DNA from: Haloarcula rubripromontorii
GTDB taxonomy: Archaea > Halobacteriota > Halobacteria > Halobacteriales > Haloarculaceae
DNA: 64,000 nucleotides
Direction of reading: 5' to 3'
NCBI RefSeq assembly: GCF_001280425.1
Contig: NZ_LIUF01000002.1
Coordinates: 496,001-560,000 of the forward strand
Shown: in pieces, positions 1 through 8,338 of the stretch
Layout of the letters: each line of letters starts with the position of its first letter
How positions within the stretch are numbered: the stretch's first letter is position 1
Position numbers and translations under genes: made by a program
The notes under the pieces: generated by a model
What the model saw: the letters and a program-made list of their open reading frames with translations, nothing else
Database searches by the model: none
What the model was told of the DNA's origin: nothing

Positions 1-593
1 GCGATGCCGCCGTCGGCCTCGAACTCGCGGCTGACACACATTTTCGTACTCCAGTCGACACCGTACTCACTGGCGGCCATCCGGTGTGCGAAGTCCCGGG
101 CGCTGCCGACATTCAGGTACTCGTCGAATCCGTCCAGTGCTTCCAGTACCTCGGCATCGAACGCGACGTTGCCGGGGTTGAAATACGTCACGTCGCGGCC
201 GGCTATCGTCCGTGTTTCCTCTGTTTCGGTCGTCATCCCGGCCCACAGTTGCTGGTGTGTCGGTCCGGTGATGGCCTGAGCGGTCCCCGAAAGCCCGTCT
301 CTCACGGCGTCAGCCCAGCCGGACTCGACAGAGAGCGACTGATGGACGAGCGCGATAACGTCCCCCGTCGCCCGGTCGATCCCGGCGTTGCGGGCGACTG
401 TCACCGAGCGGTCGGCGATTTCGACGAGAATAGACACGTCGTCACGGTCCCGGACCATCCCCGTTGTGCCGTCGGCCGACGGGCCGTTGACGACGATTAC
501 CTCCGCATCCGGAACCTGCTCGGTGAGTGCGTCCAGACAGCCGGTTAGCTCTTCCCGGCCGTTCAGCGTCGGGACCACTACCGAGAGATCCAT
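1..593 (-). CDS. Family 2 glycosyltransferase (3' end cut by window)
   Basis: The reading frame opens with ATG at 593 and runs leftward off the window, giving about 197 residues. The N-terminus (MDLSVVVPTLNGREEL, then VVNGPSADGTTGMV) is the nucleotide-binding start of a GT-A fold, family 2 glycosyltransferase, and VTVARNAGIDRATGDVIALV is the usual segment before the metal-binding region; here the expected DxD is replaced by VHQSL, so the acceptor or metal chemistry may be atypical. It would transfer a sugar from a nucleotide- or dolichol-phosphate donor at the cytoplasmic membrane face. The downstream part, including any membrane segments, is outside the window. A 93-bp gap separates it from the methyltransferase gene upstream on the same strand. 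Confidence 0.8.
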   Translation of the reverse strand, partial: MDLSVVVPTLNGREELTGCLDALTEQVPDAEVIVVNGPSADGTTGMVRDRDDVSILVEIADRSVTVARNAGIDRATGDVIALVHQSLSVESGWADAVRDGLSGTAQAITGPTHQQLWAGMTTETEETRTIAGRDVTYFNPGNVAFDAEVLEALDGFDEYLNVGSARDFAHRMAASEYGVDWSTKMCVSREFEADGGI

Positions 594-686
594 ACCTCTG
601 GGTAGGACGGCGAAGGCGCTTAAAAGTCGCGGGAGGCGGACGCGAACTTCCCAGTACAAAAACCGGAGTGTTTGAGCGGCGGTGCG

Positions 687-1391
687 CTACACGTGGGTGT
701 TCCAGTACGACACCGAAGCCAGCTTTTCGCCGAGCGGTGTGCCGCCAAGCGCCGTATCGAGCGAGCGGAACGAGGCGGCCAGCTCGTTCGGAATCTTCCG
801 GTAGAACCCGTACGGAAGGAGCCAGTCGTGGTTCGCGTCGGTCAGTTCCAGTCCGGCCCCGTCTAACAGCCGGTCGATCTCCCAGCGCGAATAGAGCCGC
901 GACCCCATCGGGAGCGCCCAGTTGTATATCGACCGGGTCGAAAACCGGTTGAACGTATCGAAGAAGACCTGCTCCTTCGAGACGCGGCGCATCTCCGCGA
1001 GAAACGCCGCAGGCGTGTCCGCCAGATGGAAAAAGCGCATCGCAAACACAGTGTCGAAATGGTCGTCCGGGAACGGGAGTCGGGCAGCGTCGCCCCGCAT
1101 GAACTCCACGTGGTCGTCGACACCGGTCGCCTGTGCTTTCTCACGGCCCTGCTGGAGCATCGGTCCCGAGATGTCCAGCCCGGTGATGTTCGCGCCGCGC
1201 TCGGCCAGCATCACGGTGAACCGGCCGGTCCCGCAAGCTACCTCTAATACGTCCTTATCGGCCACAGGGCCGATTGCATCGAGGACGGCCTGCTTCTCGC
1301 GTCGATCGATCAGCCGACCACCACGGGAGAACCGCTTGGCCTCGTACTCTTCGGCCACGGTGTCAGCCTGATACCACTCCTGCCCTTTCAC
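687..1391 (-). CDS. Class I SAM-dependent methyltransferase
   Basis: A 234-residue protein with a GTG start; an AT-rich box (TTTTATC) about 30 bp upstream fits a near-leaderless promoter. Motif I is VLEVACGTGRFTVMLAERG, followed by the acidic loop GLDISGPML, then FMRGDAARLPFPDDHFDTV (motifs II/III), the signature of the methyltransferase type 11 / UbiE-like group. The C-terminal third (FDTFNRFSTRSIYNW) resembles haloarchaeal paralogues whose acceptor is unknown. The adjacent glycosyltransferase in the same orientation raises the possibility of glycan or lipid modification, but this is only context. Confidence 0.8.
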   Translation of the reverse strand: MKGQEWYQADTVAEEYEAKRFSRGGRLIDRREKQAVLDAIGPVADKDVLEVACGTGRFTVMLAERGANITGLDISGPMLQQGREKAQATGVDDHVEFMRGDAARLPFPDDHFDTVFAMRFFHLADTPAAFLAEMRRVSKEQVFFDTFNRFSTRSIYNWALPMGSRLYSRWEIDRLLDGAGLELTDANHDWLLPYGFYRKIPNELAASFRSLDTALGGTPLGEKLASVSYWNTHV

Positions 1392-1640
1392 GGTGTATTG
1401 CTCACCCCGCGGGGGATAAAACGATACTGGAATCCCCTTTCATCGGTCGGGTTGCTTTCAAGTCAATCTGGAACCGACCACACTCCCGACCCTGAAAATT
1501 CCGGACGAATCTCCCGGTTACCGGCCGGAACCGCACGATGGCGGTTTTGTATAAGGACACATTAAACACTTCATAGAATCTGTATTGTTTGGTCATGCAT
1601 ATAGCCAAGTTTTACCAGTAAGTCTGGAATATCAACCACT
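1392..1640. promoter_or_regulatory. Divergent intergenic region with two promoters
   Basis: This spacer separates the methyltransferase (leftward) from the small wHTH gene (rightward). TTTTATCC near 1418-1426 read on the minus strand suits the GTG at 1391. On the plus strand there are AT-rich boxes around 1545-1555 (TTTTGTATAA) and 1597-1616 (GCATATAG, AGTTTTA). A short palindrome, CCGGT-T-ACCGG, lies at 1514-1524 between the promoters and could bind a dimeric regulator such as the adjacent wHTH protein, but nothing in the sequence proves this. Confidence 0.45.
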
Positions 1641-1910
1641 ATGAGCGCATTAACTGAAAACGCTGCACCGGCACCGTTCACCGACGAGGAGTTCCGCGAC
1701 ACGCTGCGTGAACTCCCGCCGAGCGCGAAGCTCGTCGCGAAGGTGCTGGAAGACGATGCTCCGTTGTCACAGGGCGATCTGGCCGAGAACTCGCTACTCC
1801 CGGACCGTACTGTCAGGTATGCCCTGAACCGGCTGGAGGAGTCTGACCTGGTAGACTCACGGTATAGTTTCACCGACGCACGCAAACAGGTTTATTTCCT
1901 CACGGTCTGA
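1641..1910 (+). CDS. Small winged-helix DNA-binding protein (MarR/TrmB-like fold)
   Basis: An 89-residue protein consisting almost entirely of one winged helix: a leading helix (RELPPSAKLVAKVLED), the helix-turn-helix LSQGDLAENSLLPDRTVRYAL and the wing RYSFTDARKQVYFLTV. Such stand-alone domains are common haloarchaeal transcription regulators and may also act as general DNA-binding proteins. It ends 9 nt before the MBL hydrolase gene, so the two are probably co-transcribed. No ligand domain is present, so any signal must act through the wing or a partner. Confidence 0.75.
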   Translation: MSALTENAAPAPFTDEEFRDTLRELPPSAKLVAKVLEDDAPLSQGDLAENSLLPDRTVRYALNRLEESDLVDSRYSFTDARKQVYFLTV

Positions 1911-1919
1911 CCGGCCGGC

Positions 1920-2705
1920 ATGGACTGGCAGCGGGCCGACGTGCCTGTCCCGACACGGGCACCAACCGGCAACACGGCGGCATACGTTTGCGGCGACGAG
2001 GCGGCTCTTCTCGTGGACCCCGCGGCGACGAACGATGCGCTCGATTCGATTCTCAGTGACCGCACCCTCGCTCACATTGCGCTCACGCATCATCACCCTG
2101 ACCACGCTGGTGCCGTTGCACACTACGCCAGCGAGACCGGCGCGACGGTGTGGGCGCGCCGCGGTCGGGCGAGCGCGTTCGAAGCCGCGACCGGCGTTAC
2201 CCCGGACAGACTGTTCAGCGGAGGGACGACGATTCCGACCGATGCTGGCCCAGTGACCGTCATTGATACGCCGGGACACGCGCCGGAACACGTTGCCTTC
2301 GCAACAGACGGGGCCGTCGTCTCCGGCGACCTCGCCGTCGCTGAGGGCAGCGTCGTCGTCGGCGCACCTGAGGGCGACGTGCGGGCCTATCTCGCGTCGC
2401 TGCGGCGACTCCACGCCAGAAGCCCCGATGTGCTGTTACCGGGTCACGGCCCGCGTATCGAGACGCCGCGGGAAACGTGTGCGCGCCTCATCAGTCACCG
2501 ACTGGAGCGCGAGCGGCGTGTTCGGGACGCTGTCCACGACGGGGCCGCCACTCCGGATGAAATCCTCGATGCCGCCTACGGGAAGGACCTCACCGGCGTC
2601 CGCGACCTGGCCCGTGCGACGGTACTGGCCCACGTCGAGAAGCTCGCTGTCGAGGGCGCTATTTCATGGGACAGCGAACGGGCCACACCGAATCAGGTGG
2701 AGTGA
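1920..2705 (+). CDS. MBL-fold metallo-hydrolase
   Basis: A 261-residue metallo-beta-lactamase-fold protein. The zinc motif HxHxDH is present as THHHPDHAG, with later ligands in DTPGHAPEHVAF, SGDLAV and LLPGHGPRI. The C-terminal roughly 60 residues (HRLERERRVRDAVHDGAATPDEI) form the helical tail found in the LACTB2/glyoxalase-II-like branch, which includes thioester hydrolases and ribonucleases. Substrate cannot be read from sequence. It is preceded by the wHTH gene at 9-nt spacing and followed after about 33 nt by the Cys-cluster protein, suggesting a three-gene transcript. Confidence 0.85.
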   Translation: MDWQRADVPVPTRAPTGNTAAYVCGDEAALLVDPAATNDALDSILSDRTLAHIALTHHHPDHAGAVAHYASETGATVWARRGRASAFEAATGVTPDRLFSGGTTIPTDAGPVTVIDTPGHAPEHVAFATDGAVVSGDLAVAEGSVVVGAPEGDVRAYLASLRRLHARSPDVLLPGHGPRIETPRETCARLISHRLERERRVRDAVHDGAATPDEILDAAYGKDLTGVRDLARATVLAHVEKLAVEGAISWDSERATPNQVE

Positions 2706-2738
2706 CGCCTTTTTGCCCGTCGGCCCGCTATCAGAGCC

Positions 2739-3464
2739 GTGGACTCTCTCGAAACCGAACTCGAACGGGCCCGTGCCCTCGACGAGTCGGAACTGGCCGA
2801 CGCAATCGAGACGATCGGGTTTGAATGTACTCGCTGTGGAGCCTGCTGCAAGGCCGAGTCAGCGTGTGGCGAGGGTGGAGAGAGTGACGGAGATGAGTCC
2901 GGCGAGCAATCCAACTCCGCCGAAACCGACGCTGAACCTCACACGGCAACGGTGTTTCCCGACGAGATCCGGCAGCTACAGGCGACCGGGGAGTACGACT
3001 TCCGCGACGTGGCCCGACCGATGCCGTACGGACTGGCGGACGGGCCGGACGGCCCCGAAGGTGAGACGTTCGAGTGGGCGCTCCAGACCGACGACTGCGG
3101 CGACTGCACGTTCTACGCCGAGGGCGACGACGGCACGGGTGCCTGTACGGTCCACGGCGACCGCCCGCTCATCTGCCGGACCTACCCGTTCAGCGTCGCG
3201 CTTGGCGGAACGAGCCAGCCGATGGGCGACGCCGTCGACGAGGCAGGGATGGTCCGGGCCCACGAATGTGAGGGCCTCGGTCGAGATATCTCCAGAGCCG
3301 ACGCTGAGGAGTTGGCTGCAGCGCTCAAGGAACGCGCCGTTCGAGAACTGACGGAAGCAATCGGCGTCCGCGACAACTACCGGCCTGTCGACCAGTCAGC
3401 CGGACAGGTCGTCGTCCACGACTCCGAAGGAGCCAAGCGCCCCGACGGCAGCCCCTACGAGTAG
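2739..3464 (+). CDS. YkgJ-family cysteine-cluster protein
   Basis: A 241-residue protein with a GTG start. The YkgJ/Fli-B type zinc or iron-sulfur cluster is visible: FECTRCGACCKAE near residues 28-40, then TDDCGDCTFYA, GACTVHGDRPLICRTYPF and HECEGLGRD, together supplying the conserved cysteines. A low-complexity acidic Ser/Glu insert (about residues 45-70) splits the first cysteine group from the rest, a halophile-type elaboration. Family members bind zinc or an Fe-S cluster and are linked to oxidative or formaldehyde-related functions in bacteria, but the haloarchaeal role is unknown. It follows the MBL hydrolase on the same strand. Confidence 0.8.
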   Translation: MDSLETELERARALDESELADAIETIGFECTRCGACCKAESACGEGGESDGDESGEQSNSAETDAEPHTATVFPDEIRQLQATGEYDFRDVARPMPYGLADGPDGPEGETFEWALQTDDCGDCTFYAEGDDGTGACTVHGDRPLICRTYPFSVALGGTSQPMGDAVDEAGMVRAHECEGLGRDISRADAEELAAALKERAVRELTEAIGVRDNYRPVDQSAGQVVVHDSEGAKRPDGSPYE

Positions 3465-3466
3465 CG

Positions 3467-3865
3467 TCACACATCGTCGATGATTTCGCCGACTGCGAAG
3501 TTCGACTTGACCTCGGTCACTTCGATCTTGACACGTTCGTCGATTTCGGCCCCCGGAACGATGATGACGTAGCCGCGCTCGACGCGGGCGATGCCGTCGC
3601 CCTGCTTGCCGATGTCTTCGATCTCGACGTAGCGCGTCTCACCCGGCTCGACCGGCGGTTGTGGCTGATCCGGTGGCGTATCCGCCACCGTCTCCTCGTC
3701 CGCCTCTGTCCCCTCGTCTGCGGAGATGAGTGCAACGCGGTAGGTACTGCCCGAGTCGACTGCGCCCGTCTCGACCTCTCGACGCGGGACCTCTACGACG
3801 TACCGGTCCCCCTCGTCGCGGATATCGGCACTGAACAGACACAGCAGTTGATCCGAGATTTCCAA
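3467..3865 (-). CDS. TRAM-domain RNA-binding protein
   Basis: A 132-residue protein. I choose the TTG at 3865 because GGAGGT lies 8 nt upstream and the product then begins MEISDQLLCLFSA, the usual haloarchaeal N-terminus; an in-frame ATG at about 3898 would place that Shine-Dalgarno motif inside the gene. The N-terminal half (residues 1-50) is a small conserved beta domain; an acidic Pro-rich linker follows; the C-terminal 60 residues are a TRAM domain (YVEIEDIGKQGDGIARVE, then GYVIIVPGAEIDERVKIEV). TRAM proteins bind tRNA/rRNA and some act as archaeal RNA chaperones. It converges with the preceding gene with only 2 nt between stops. Confidence 0.85.
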   Translation of the reverse strand: MEISDQLLCLFSADIRDEGDRYVVEVPRREVETGAVDSGSTYRVALISADEGTEADEETVADTPPDQPQPPVEPGETRYVEIEDIGKQGDGIARVERGYVIIVPGAEIDERVKIEVTEVKSNFAVGEIIDDV

Positions 3866-4104
3866 TGTGATAGACCTCCGTTCGGCCACAAAACGGCCCA
3901 TTACTAAAGAACTGCCGGAGCGAACGACTGTTACCGGACAGTGACGAACACACGGTGTTTCCCGCCTGTACCAACCGACTGCCGCGTGGCCCAACTCGCG
4001 GCAGTATCCCAGCTTCGAACGAGAGAAAACCGCAAGAGGGCAAGCCCTTAACCGTCTGTACCAAATCCAATAAGGGTGTCTCGGTACTGCTAGTAACTGT
4101 ACTA
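3866..4104. other. Divergent intergenic spacer, no gene seen
   Basis: The 239 bp between the TRAM gene and the small DUF gene hold no convincing coding frame. The right side has the likely promoter of the 4105 gene: AT-rich stretches near 4066-4076 (CCAATAAGGG) and a palindrome-like pair GGTAC / GTAC around 4083-4100. The sequence CCCTTAA (4046-4052) is mirrored by AAGGG (4072-4076), a weak stem. Nothing else can be supported. Confidence 0.35.
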
Positions 4105-4347
4105 ATGAGCGCCACCGCACAACCCACCGACAGTCCGCTTTCGGACAAGCAGCGACGTATTCTGGAGTATCTCCGTTCCAATGCTGACGACCAGACGTAT
4201 TTCAAATCCCGACTTATCGGCGACGAACTCGGCCTCTCAGCCAAGGAAGTCGGAACGAATATGACCGCAATCGCCGACGGCGATCACGACTTGGCCGTCG
4301 AGAAGTGGGGGTACTCCTCCTCGACGACATGGATGGTCGAAGCTTAA
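4105..4347 (+). CDS. Small conserved haloarchaeal protein (DUF7123-type)
   Basis: An 80-residue protein that starts at the ATG at 4105; the upstream in-frame extension has no conserved character. It carries a helix-turn-helix-like core: SDKQRRILEYLRSNADDQTYF, then SRLIGDELGLSAKEVGTNM, ending in the conserved EKWGYSSSTTWMVEA. I recognise it as a family widespread in haloarchaea that I believe is catalogued as DUF7123. The layout looks like a stripped-down winged helix, so nucleic-acid binding is a reasonable inference, but function is unknown. Confidence 0.75.
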   Translation: MSATAQPTDSPLSDKQRRILEYLRSNADDQTYFKSRLIGDELGLSAKEVGTNMTAIADGDHDLAVEKWGYSSSTTWMVEA

Positions 4348-4462
4348 GCCCGGACCCCGCCGAACGAGCGGTGCTGTCGCCCGCGCAGAGACGGTTCGGT
4401 GTCGACGCTCACTTTTTCCGTCAGCCACGACCCCTTGAGATGCAGGCTTCTGTTGGCATATC

Positions 4463-4478
4463 TGAATGTGCACATTCA
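4463..4478. promoter_or_regulatory. 16-bp perfect palindrome upstream of the sensor kinase gene
   Basis: TGAATGTG-CACATTCA is perfectly self-complementary and ends 30 bp before the kinase start codon at 4509. It therefore overlaps or abuts the position expected for BRE/TATA of a near-leaderless transcript, a placement typical for an archaeal repressor operator. Confidence 0.55.
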
Positions 4479-4508
4479 TAACAATTGACGGCATAGTCGG
4501 ACCCAGTA

Positions 4509-6377
4509 ATGGGAGAGGCTGGGTCCTCGATTCGAGTCCTCCACGTCGACGACGACCTGCAGTACGCGGAGACGACGGCGGCGTTTCTCGAACGAGAGCG
4601 GGCCGCGTTCGACATCGAGACCGCGACGAGCGCGTCGGAGGGGCTGGCTCGGATCGAATCGGCGACGTTCGACTGCATCGTCTCGGACTACGAGATGCCC
4701 GGCGAAAGCGGTATCGACTTTCTCGAATCCGTCCGCGAGGCGTACCCGGAGCTACCCTTTATCCTGTACACGGGCCGAGGCAGCGAAGCAGTCGCCGGCG
4801 ATGCTATTTCGGCCGGCGTCACCGACTACCTGCAGAAGACGTCTGATACCAGTCACTACGCCCTCTTGGCCAACCGCATCGCCAACGCCGTCCAACAGTA
4901 CCGGTCACAGCAGGCGCTCGAAGAGAGTACGGACCGGCTGTCGCTGTTTATCGACCAATCGCCACTGGGCTTCGTCGAGTACGACCCGGATTTCGAAATC
5001 GTCCGGGTCAACGACACCCTCACAGAGATATTCGGCTACACCGAGGACGAACTACTCGGGGAGACGTGGGAGGTGTTCGTGAGTCCGGACAGCTACGACG
5101 ACGTCGACGCGGTGACCTCCGCCCTCAGCGAGGCCAGCGGCGGCTACCACAGCGTCGACGAGAACGTCCGGAAAGACGGCGAGCGCATCATGGTCGAGTG
5201 GCACAATCGCCTCGTCACCGACGACACGGGCGATGTCGTCACCGTCTTCTCACATTGCAAGGATGTCACCGAGCGAATCGAGCGCGAGCGCAACCTCGCC
5301 CAGCTACGGGACTTTTTCGCCGAGGCGGAGGAACTGGGTGACCTCGGCGCGTGGGAGTTCGATGAGACCGGCGTCTCGACCTGGACAGAGGGGACGCGCC
5401 GAATCCACGAGGTCGACGACGAGTTCAACCCGACGGTCGAGGACGGGCTGTCGTTTTACCACCCTGAAGACAGAGACCGGGTCGCGGACGCCGTCGACGC
5501 AGCCCTCGAAGAGGGCGACCCCTACGACGTACAGGCCAGGCTCATCACCGCGACGGGCGACTGCCGGTGGGTCCGGTCCCGCGGGAAACGGGTCAAGGAC
5601 GCGGAGCACCGCACGGTTCGGGGCTTCATCCAGGACATCACCGAACAGAAGGAGCGCGAACGCCGGCTCCGCGTCCAGAACGAGCGGCTGGAATCCTTCG
5701 CCAGCGTCGTCAGCCACGACCTTCAGGGGCCACTGACGGTCGCGCAGGGCCACCTAGAGCTGGCCCGACAGGAGGTAACCGACGACCGCCTCGACAGCAT
5801 CGACAGCGCCCACCAGCGGATGCAGACGCTCATCGACGACATCCTGACGCTCGCACGCGACGGCCGCGAGGCGACGACCACCGAGCCAGTAGACCTACAC
5901 ACTGCCGCGACCGCCTGCTGGCAGACCGTCGAGACGGAGAACGCGACCCTGGAGACCGACACCGACAGCGTCGTGGTCGCCGACCCCCGGCGGCTGCGTC
6001 GCCTGCTCGAGAACCTGTTCCGGAACAGCGTCGCACACGGGTCCCTTCCAACCACGGGACAGGATGAGGGCGTCGAGCACAGCTCCACGACGTCACAGTC
6101 AGATGCTGTCGTCGAACACGGCGACGGCGTGACGGTCACCGTCGGCGACATCGAGGACGCCAGCGGATTCTACGTCGCCGACGACGGCCCTGGCGTGCCC
6201 GAAGACGAGCGGGACGTGGTGTTCGAGGCAGGGTACTCGACCGCCTCCGACGGCACCGGCTTCGGCCTCGCAATCGTCGCCGATATCGCCGCCGTCCACG
6301 GGTGGGACGTGAGCGTCACCGACAGCGAGTCGGGCGGGGCCAGGTTCGAGATAACAGGCATCGTCGAAGGGGGGTGA
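4509..6377 (+). CDS. Hybrid sensor histidine kinase: REC-PAS-PAS-HisKA-HATPase
   Basis: A 622-residue soluble signalling protein without membrane segments. Residues 8-130 are a receiver domain (acidic pocket VDDD, phospho-acceptor Asp60 in VSDYEMPG, Lys110). Two PAS domains follow at about 140-258 and 272-380, each ending with a typical DVTER or DITEQ exit motif. HisKA has His403 in FASVVSHDLQGPL; the ATPase has N-box LLENLFRNSVAHG, G1 VADDGPGVPEDE and G2 GTGFGLAIV. An N-terminal receiver before a kinase is common in haloarchaea and suggests the protein is itself a phosphorelay target. No response-regulator output gene is adjacent. The 16-bp palindrome upstream may control it. Confidence 0.93.
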   Translation: MGEAGSSIRVLHVDDDLQYAETTAAFLERERAAFDIETATSASEGLARIESATFDCIVSDYEMPGESGIDFLESVREAYPELPFILYTGRGSEAVAGDAISAGVTDYLQKTSDTSHYALLANRIANAVQQYRSQQALEESTDRLSLFIDQSPLGFVEYDPDFEIVRVNDTLTEIFGYTEDELLGETWEVFVSPDSYDDVDAVTSALSEASGGYHSVDENVRKDGERIMVEWHNRLVTDDTGDVVTVFSHCKDVTERIERERNLAQLRDFFAEAEELGDLGAWEFDETGVSTWTEGTRRIHEVDDEFNPTVEDGLSFYHPEDRDRVADAVDAALEEGDPYDVQARLITATGDCRWVRSRGKRVKDAEHRTVRGFIQDITEQKERERRLRVQNERLESFASVVSHDLQGPLTVAQGHLELARQEVTDDRLDSIDSAHQRMQTLIDDILTLARDGREATTTEPVDLHTAATACWQTVETENATLETDTDSVVVADPRRLRRLLENLFRNSVAHGSLPTTGQDEGVEHSSTTSQSDAVVEHGDGVTVTVGDIEDASGFYVADDGPGVPEDERDVVFEAGYSTASDGTGFGLAIVADIAAVHGWDVSVTDSESGGARFEITGIVEGG

Positions 6378-6420
6378 GGGCGAGACAGACGCGGCTGGGT
6401 TGACAGCCGGGGTCCGAGCG

Positions 6421-7026
6421 TCACGGGTCATACCGCAGTAGCGAGTCGGCCTCGCCGGCCAGCGCGGCGACATCGTCGCCGAACGAGTCGGCGTACCGAA
6501 TCAGCAGTGTCAGCACGGTTTCGGGTTCTGTAACTGCGTAGCCGTCCTCACGAGAGAGAAGGCCGGCCGTCTCCAGGTCGGCGGCGTAGTTGCTCACTGT
6601 CGGTCGCGAGACATCCAGTTCAGTGGCCAGTTCCGACGCCGTCACGTCCGGGCGGCGCAGCAGGGTGACGAGCATCCCGCGAGCCGTGGACCGCCGCAGG
6701 TAGCCAAGCGCCACCTGTTCGAACTCGGAGAACTGACCGGCCGGGAAGTACCTGCGGTAGTCGCCGTCCTTCTGTGACGTGACGACAGCCTCGTTTTCCA
6801 GCCGGTGGAGGTGGTGCTGGGCCTCACCAGTCCCGAGTTTGAGGTCGTCGCGAAGCTTCGAGAAGTGGGTCCCGGGGTGTGCCGAGACGTATCCGGCGAT
6901 TGCATCGGGCGCGTCGCTCTCGCTCCCGCTGTCGCCGAAGCGGGCAAACGGACTTGCTGCACCGAGGGCGGCAAAGCGACGGAGTGTCGCTCGTTTATCC
7001 TCGTCAACGTCGCCCTCACGCGTCAT
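6421..7026 (-). CDS. Two-domain winged-helix transcription regulator
   Basis: A 201-residue protein with two wHTH units. The first (about residues 40-95) is IAGYVSAHPGTHFSKLRDDL then GTGEAQHHLHRLENEAVV with wing YRRYFPAG; the second (about 110-170) is LRRPDVTASELATELDVSR then TVSNYAADLETAGLL. The pattern is the haloarchaeal ArsR/MarR-like group that probably binds palindromic operators as a dimer. The C-terminal helix (TLLIRYADSFGDDVAALAGE) may dimerise. It converges with the kinase gene 43 bp away and lies just downstream of the SPFH gene on the same strand (50 bp), so it may be the last gene of that transcript. Confidence 0.8.
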   Translation of the reverse strand: MTREGDVDEDKRATLRRFAALGAASPFARFGDSGSESDAPDAIAGYVSAHPGTHFSKLRDDLKLGTGEAQHHLHRLENEAVVTSQKDGDYRRYFPAGQFSEFEQVALGYLRRSTARGMLVTLLRRPDVTASELATELDVSRPTVSNYAADLETAGLLSREDGYAVTEPETVLTLLIRYADSFGDDVAALAGEADSLLRYDP

Positions 7027-7076
7027 TGCTACCGAAAAGGTGGGTCGGTAATAAAACGTCTTCGCCTGATTCTCAG

Positions 7077-8267
7077 TTAGTTGTCTTTGTCGACTTCCGA
7101 CGTTCGCGTCGTGTCGTCGGGACCGCCGGCCACGTCAGTCGTGCCCGAGTCGTTGTCTATCTCGGCGTCCATCTCCTCGATAACGTCGTCAGCGCTGTCG
7201 ACGCCGGAGTCTTCGCCGTGTTTTATCTTCTGGGCTTCCTCTTCCATCGCTTCGACGTCGACCTGTGCTTCCTCGTCGATCTGGCCGAGGATTTCCTCGA
7301 TATCGTCCAGACCAAGCATCTCGCGGGTCTCGTCGTCGAAGTCAAGCGCTTCCAGCGAGTGACCGTTCTCCTTCACGTCCGAGCCCTGGAGGTGCTTGCC
7401 GTAGCGGCCCACCAGCGAGGTAAGCTCCTGCGGGAGGATGAACTTCGTCGACTCGCCCTGACCGATTTCGGCCAGCGTCTCCATCCCCTTGTCGATGACG
7501 GCGCGCTCGCCCATCGACTCGGCGGATTTTGCACGCAGGACGGTCGAGATGGCGTCACCCTGTGCTTCGAGGATCTGGCTCTGTTTCTCACCCTGGGCGC
7601 GGATGATGTTCGACTGCTTGTCACCTTCCGCCGTCTCGATGGCGGAGCGCCGTTCACCCTGGGCTTCCAGGATCATGGCACGGCGTTTCCGCTCGGCGGA
7701 GGTCTGTTGCTCCATCGCCTGCTGGACGTCCTTGGACGGGTTGACCTCGCGGACCTCGACGCTCTCGACGCGGACGCCCCACTCGTCGGTGGGCTCGTCC
7801 AGTTCCTTGCGGATGCGGGCGTTGATTTCGCCGCGCTTGTTGAGCGTGTCGTCCAGTTCCATGTCGCCCAGCACGGCGCGGAGGGTGGTCTGGGCGAGGT
7901 TCGAGACGGCGCGCTCGTAGTTGTCGACTTCGAGGAACGCCTTCTTCGGGTCCATCACCTTGATGTAGACGACGGCGTCGGCGGTCACCGGCGAGTTGTC
8001 GCGGGTGATCGCTTCCTGCCGCGGCACGTCAAGCGTCTGGGTACGCATATCGAACCGCGTCACGTCGGAGACGAAGGGATAGATGAAGTGAATCCCCTGG
8101 TCGAGGACGCCGCGATAGGTACCAAGGACCGTGTAGGCACCTTTCTGGTACGGGCGGATGATCACGACGCTGGAGTACACCAGCGCGATGGCAATCAGGA
8201 GGAAGATTACGGTAACGAAACCGACGAGTCCTCCCAGACCTTGCAGCGGTGCTGTCGCGGGGAACAT
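7077..8267 (-). CDS. SPFH/stomatin-like membrane protein
   Basis: A 396-residue protein. Residues 8-32 form one membrane anchor (VGFVTVIFLLIAIALVYSSV), followed by the SPFH/Band-7 domain (about 35-190: IIRPYQKGAYTVLGTYRGV, TQTLDVPRQEAITRDN). A long coiled-coil (about 190-270) is rich in Ala/Glu/Gln heptads (MEQQTSAERKRRAMILEAQG), as in stomatin/HflK oligomer rings. The C-terminal 100 residues are an acidic haloarchaeal tail. Stomatin-type proteins pair with NfeD in bacteria and archaea and organise membrane microdomains or proteases; an NfeD gene lies 71 bp upstream on the same strand, supporting the pairing. Confidence 0.9.
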   Translation of the reverse strand: MFPATAPLQGLGGLVGFVTVIFLLIAIALVYSSVVIIRPYQKGAYTVLGTYRGVLDQGIHFIYPFVSDVTRFDMRTQTLDVPRQEAITRDNSPVTADAVVYIKVMDPKKAFLEVDNYERAVSNLAQTTLRAVLGDMELDDTLNKRGEINARIRKELDEPTDEWGVRVESVEVREVNPSKDVQQAMEQQTSAERKRRAMILEAQGERRSAIETAEGDKQSNIIRAQGEKQSQILEAQGDAISTVLRAKSAESMGERAVIDKGMETLAEIGQGESTKFILPQELTSLVGRYGKHLQGSDVKENGHSLEALDFDDETREMLGLDDIEEILGQIDEEAQVDVEAMEEEAQKIKHGEDSGVDSADDVIEEMDAEIDNDSGTTDVAGGPDDTTRTSEVDKDN

Positions 8268-8338
8268 GACAATCAGAACTCCGGAGCGCGCAATGAAAAG
8301 GCTTCGGTGTCCCTGTCACAAACTACCGAATTGCACAC

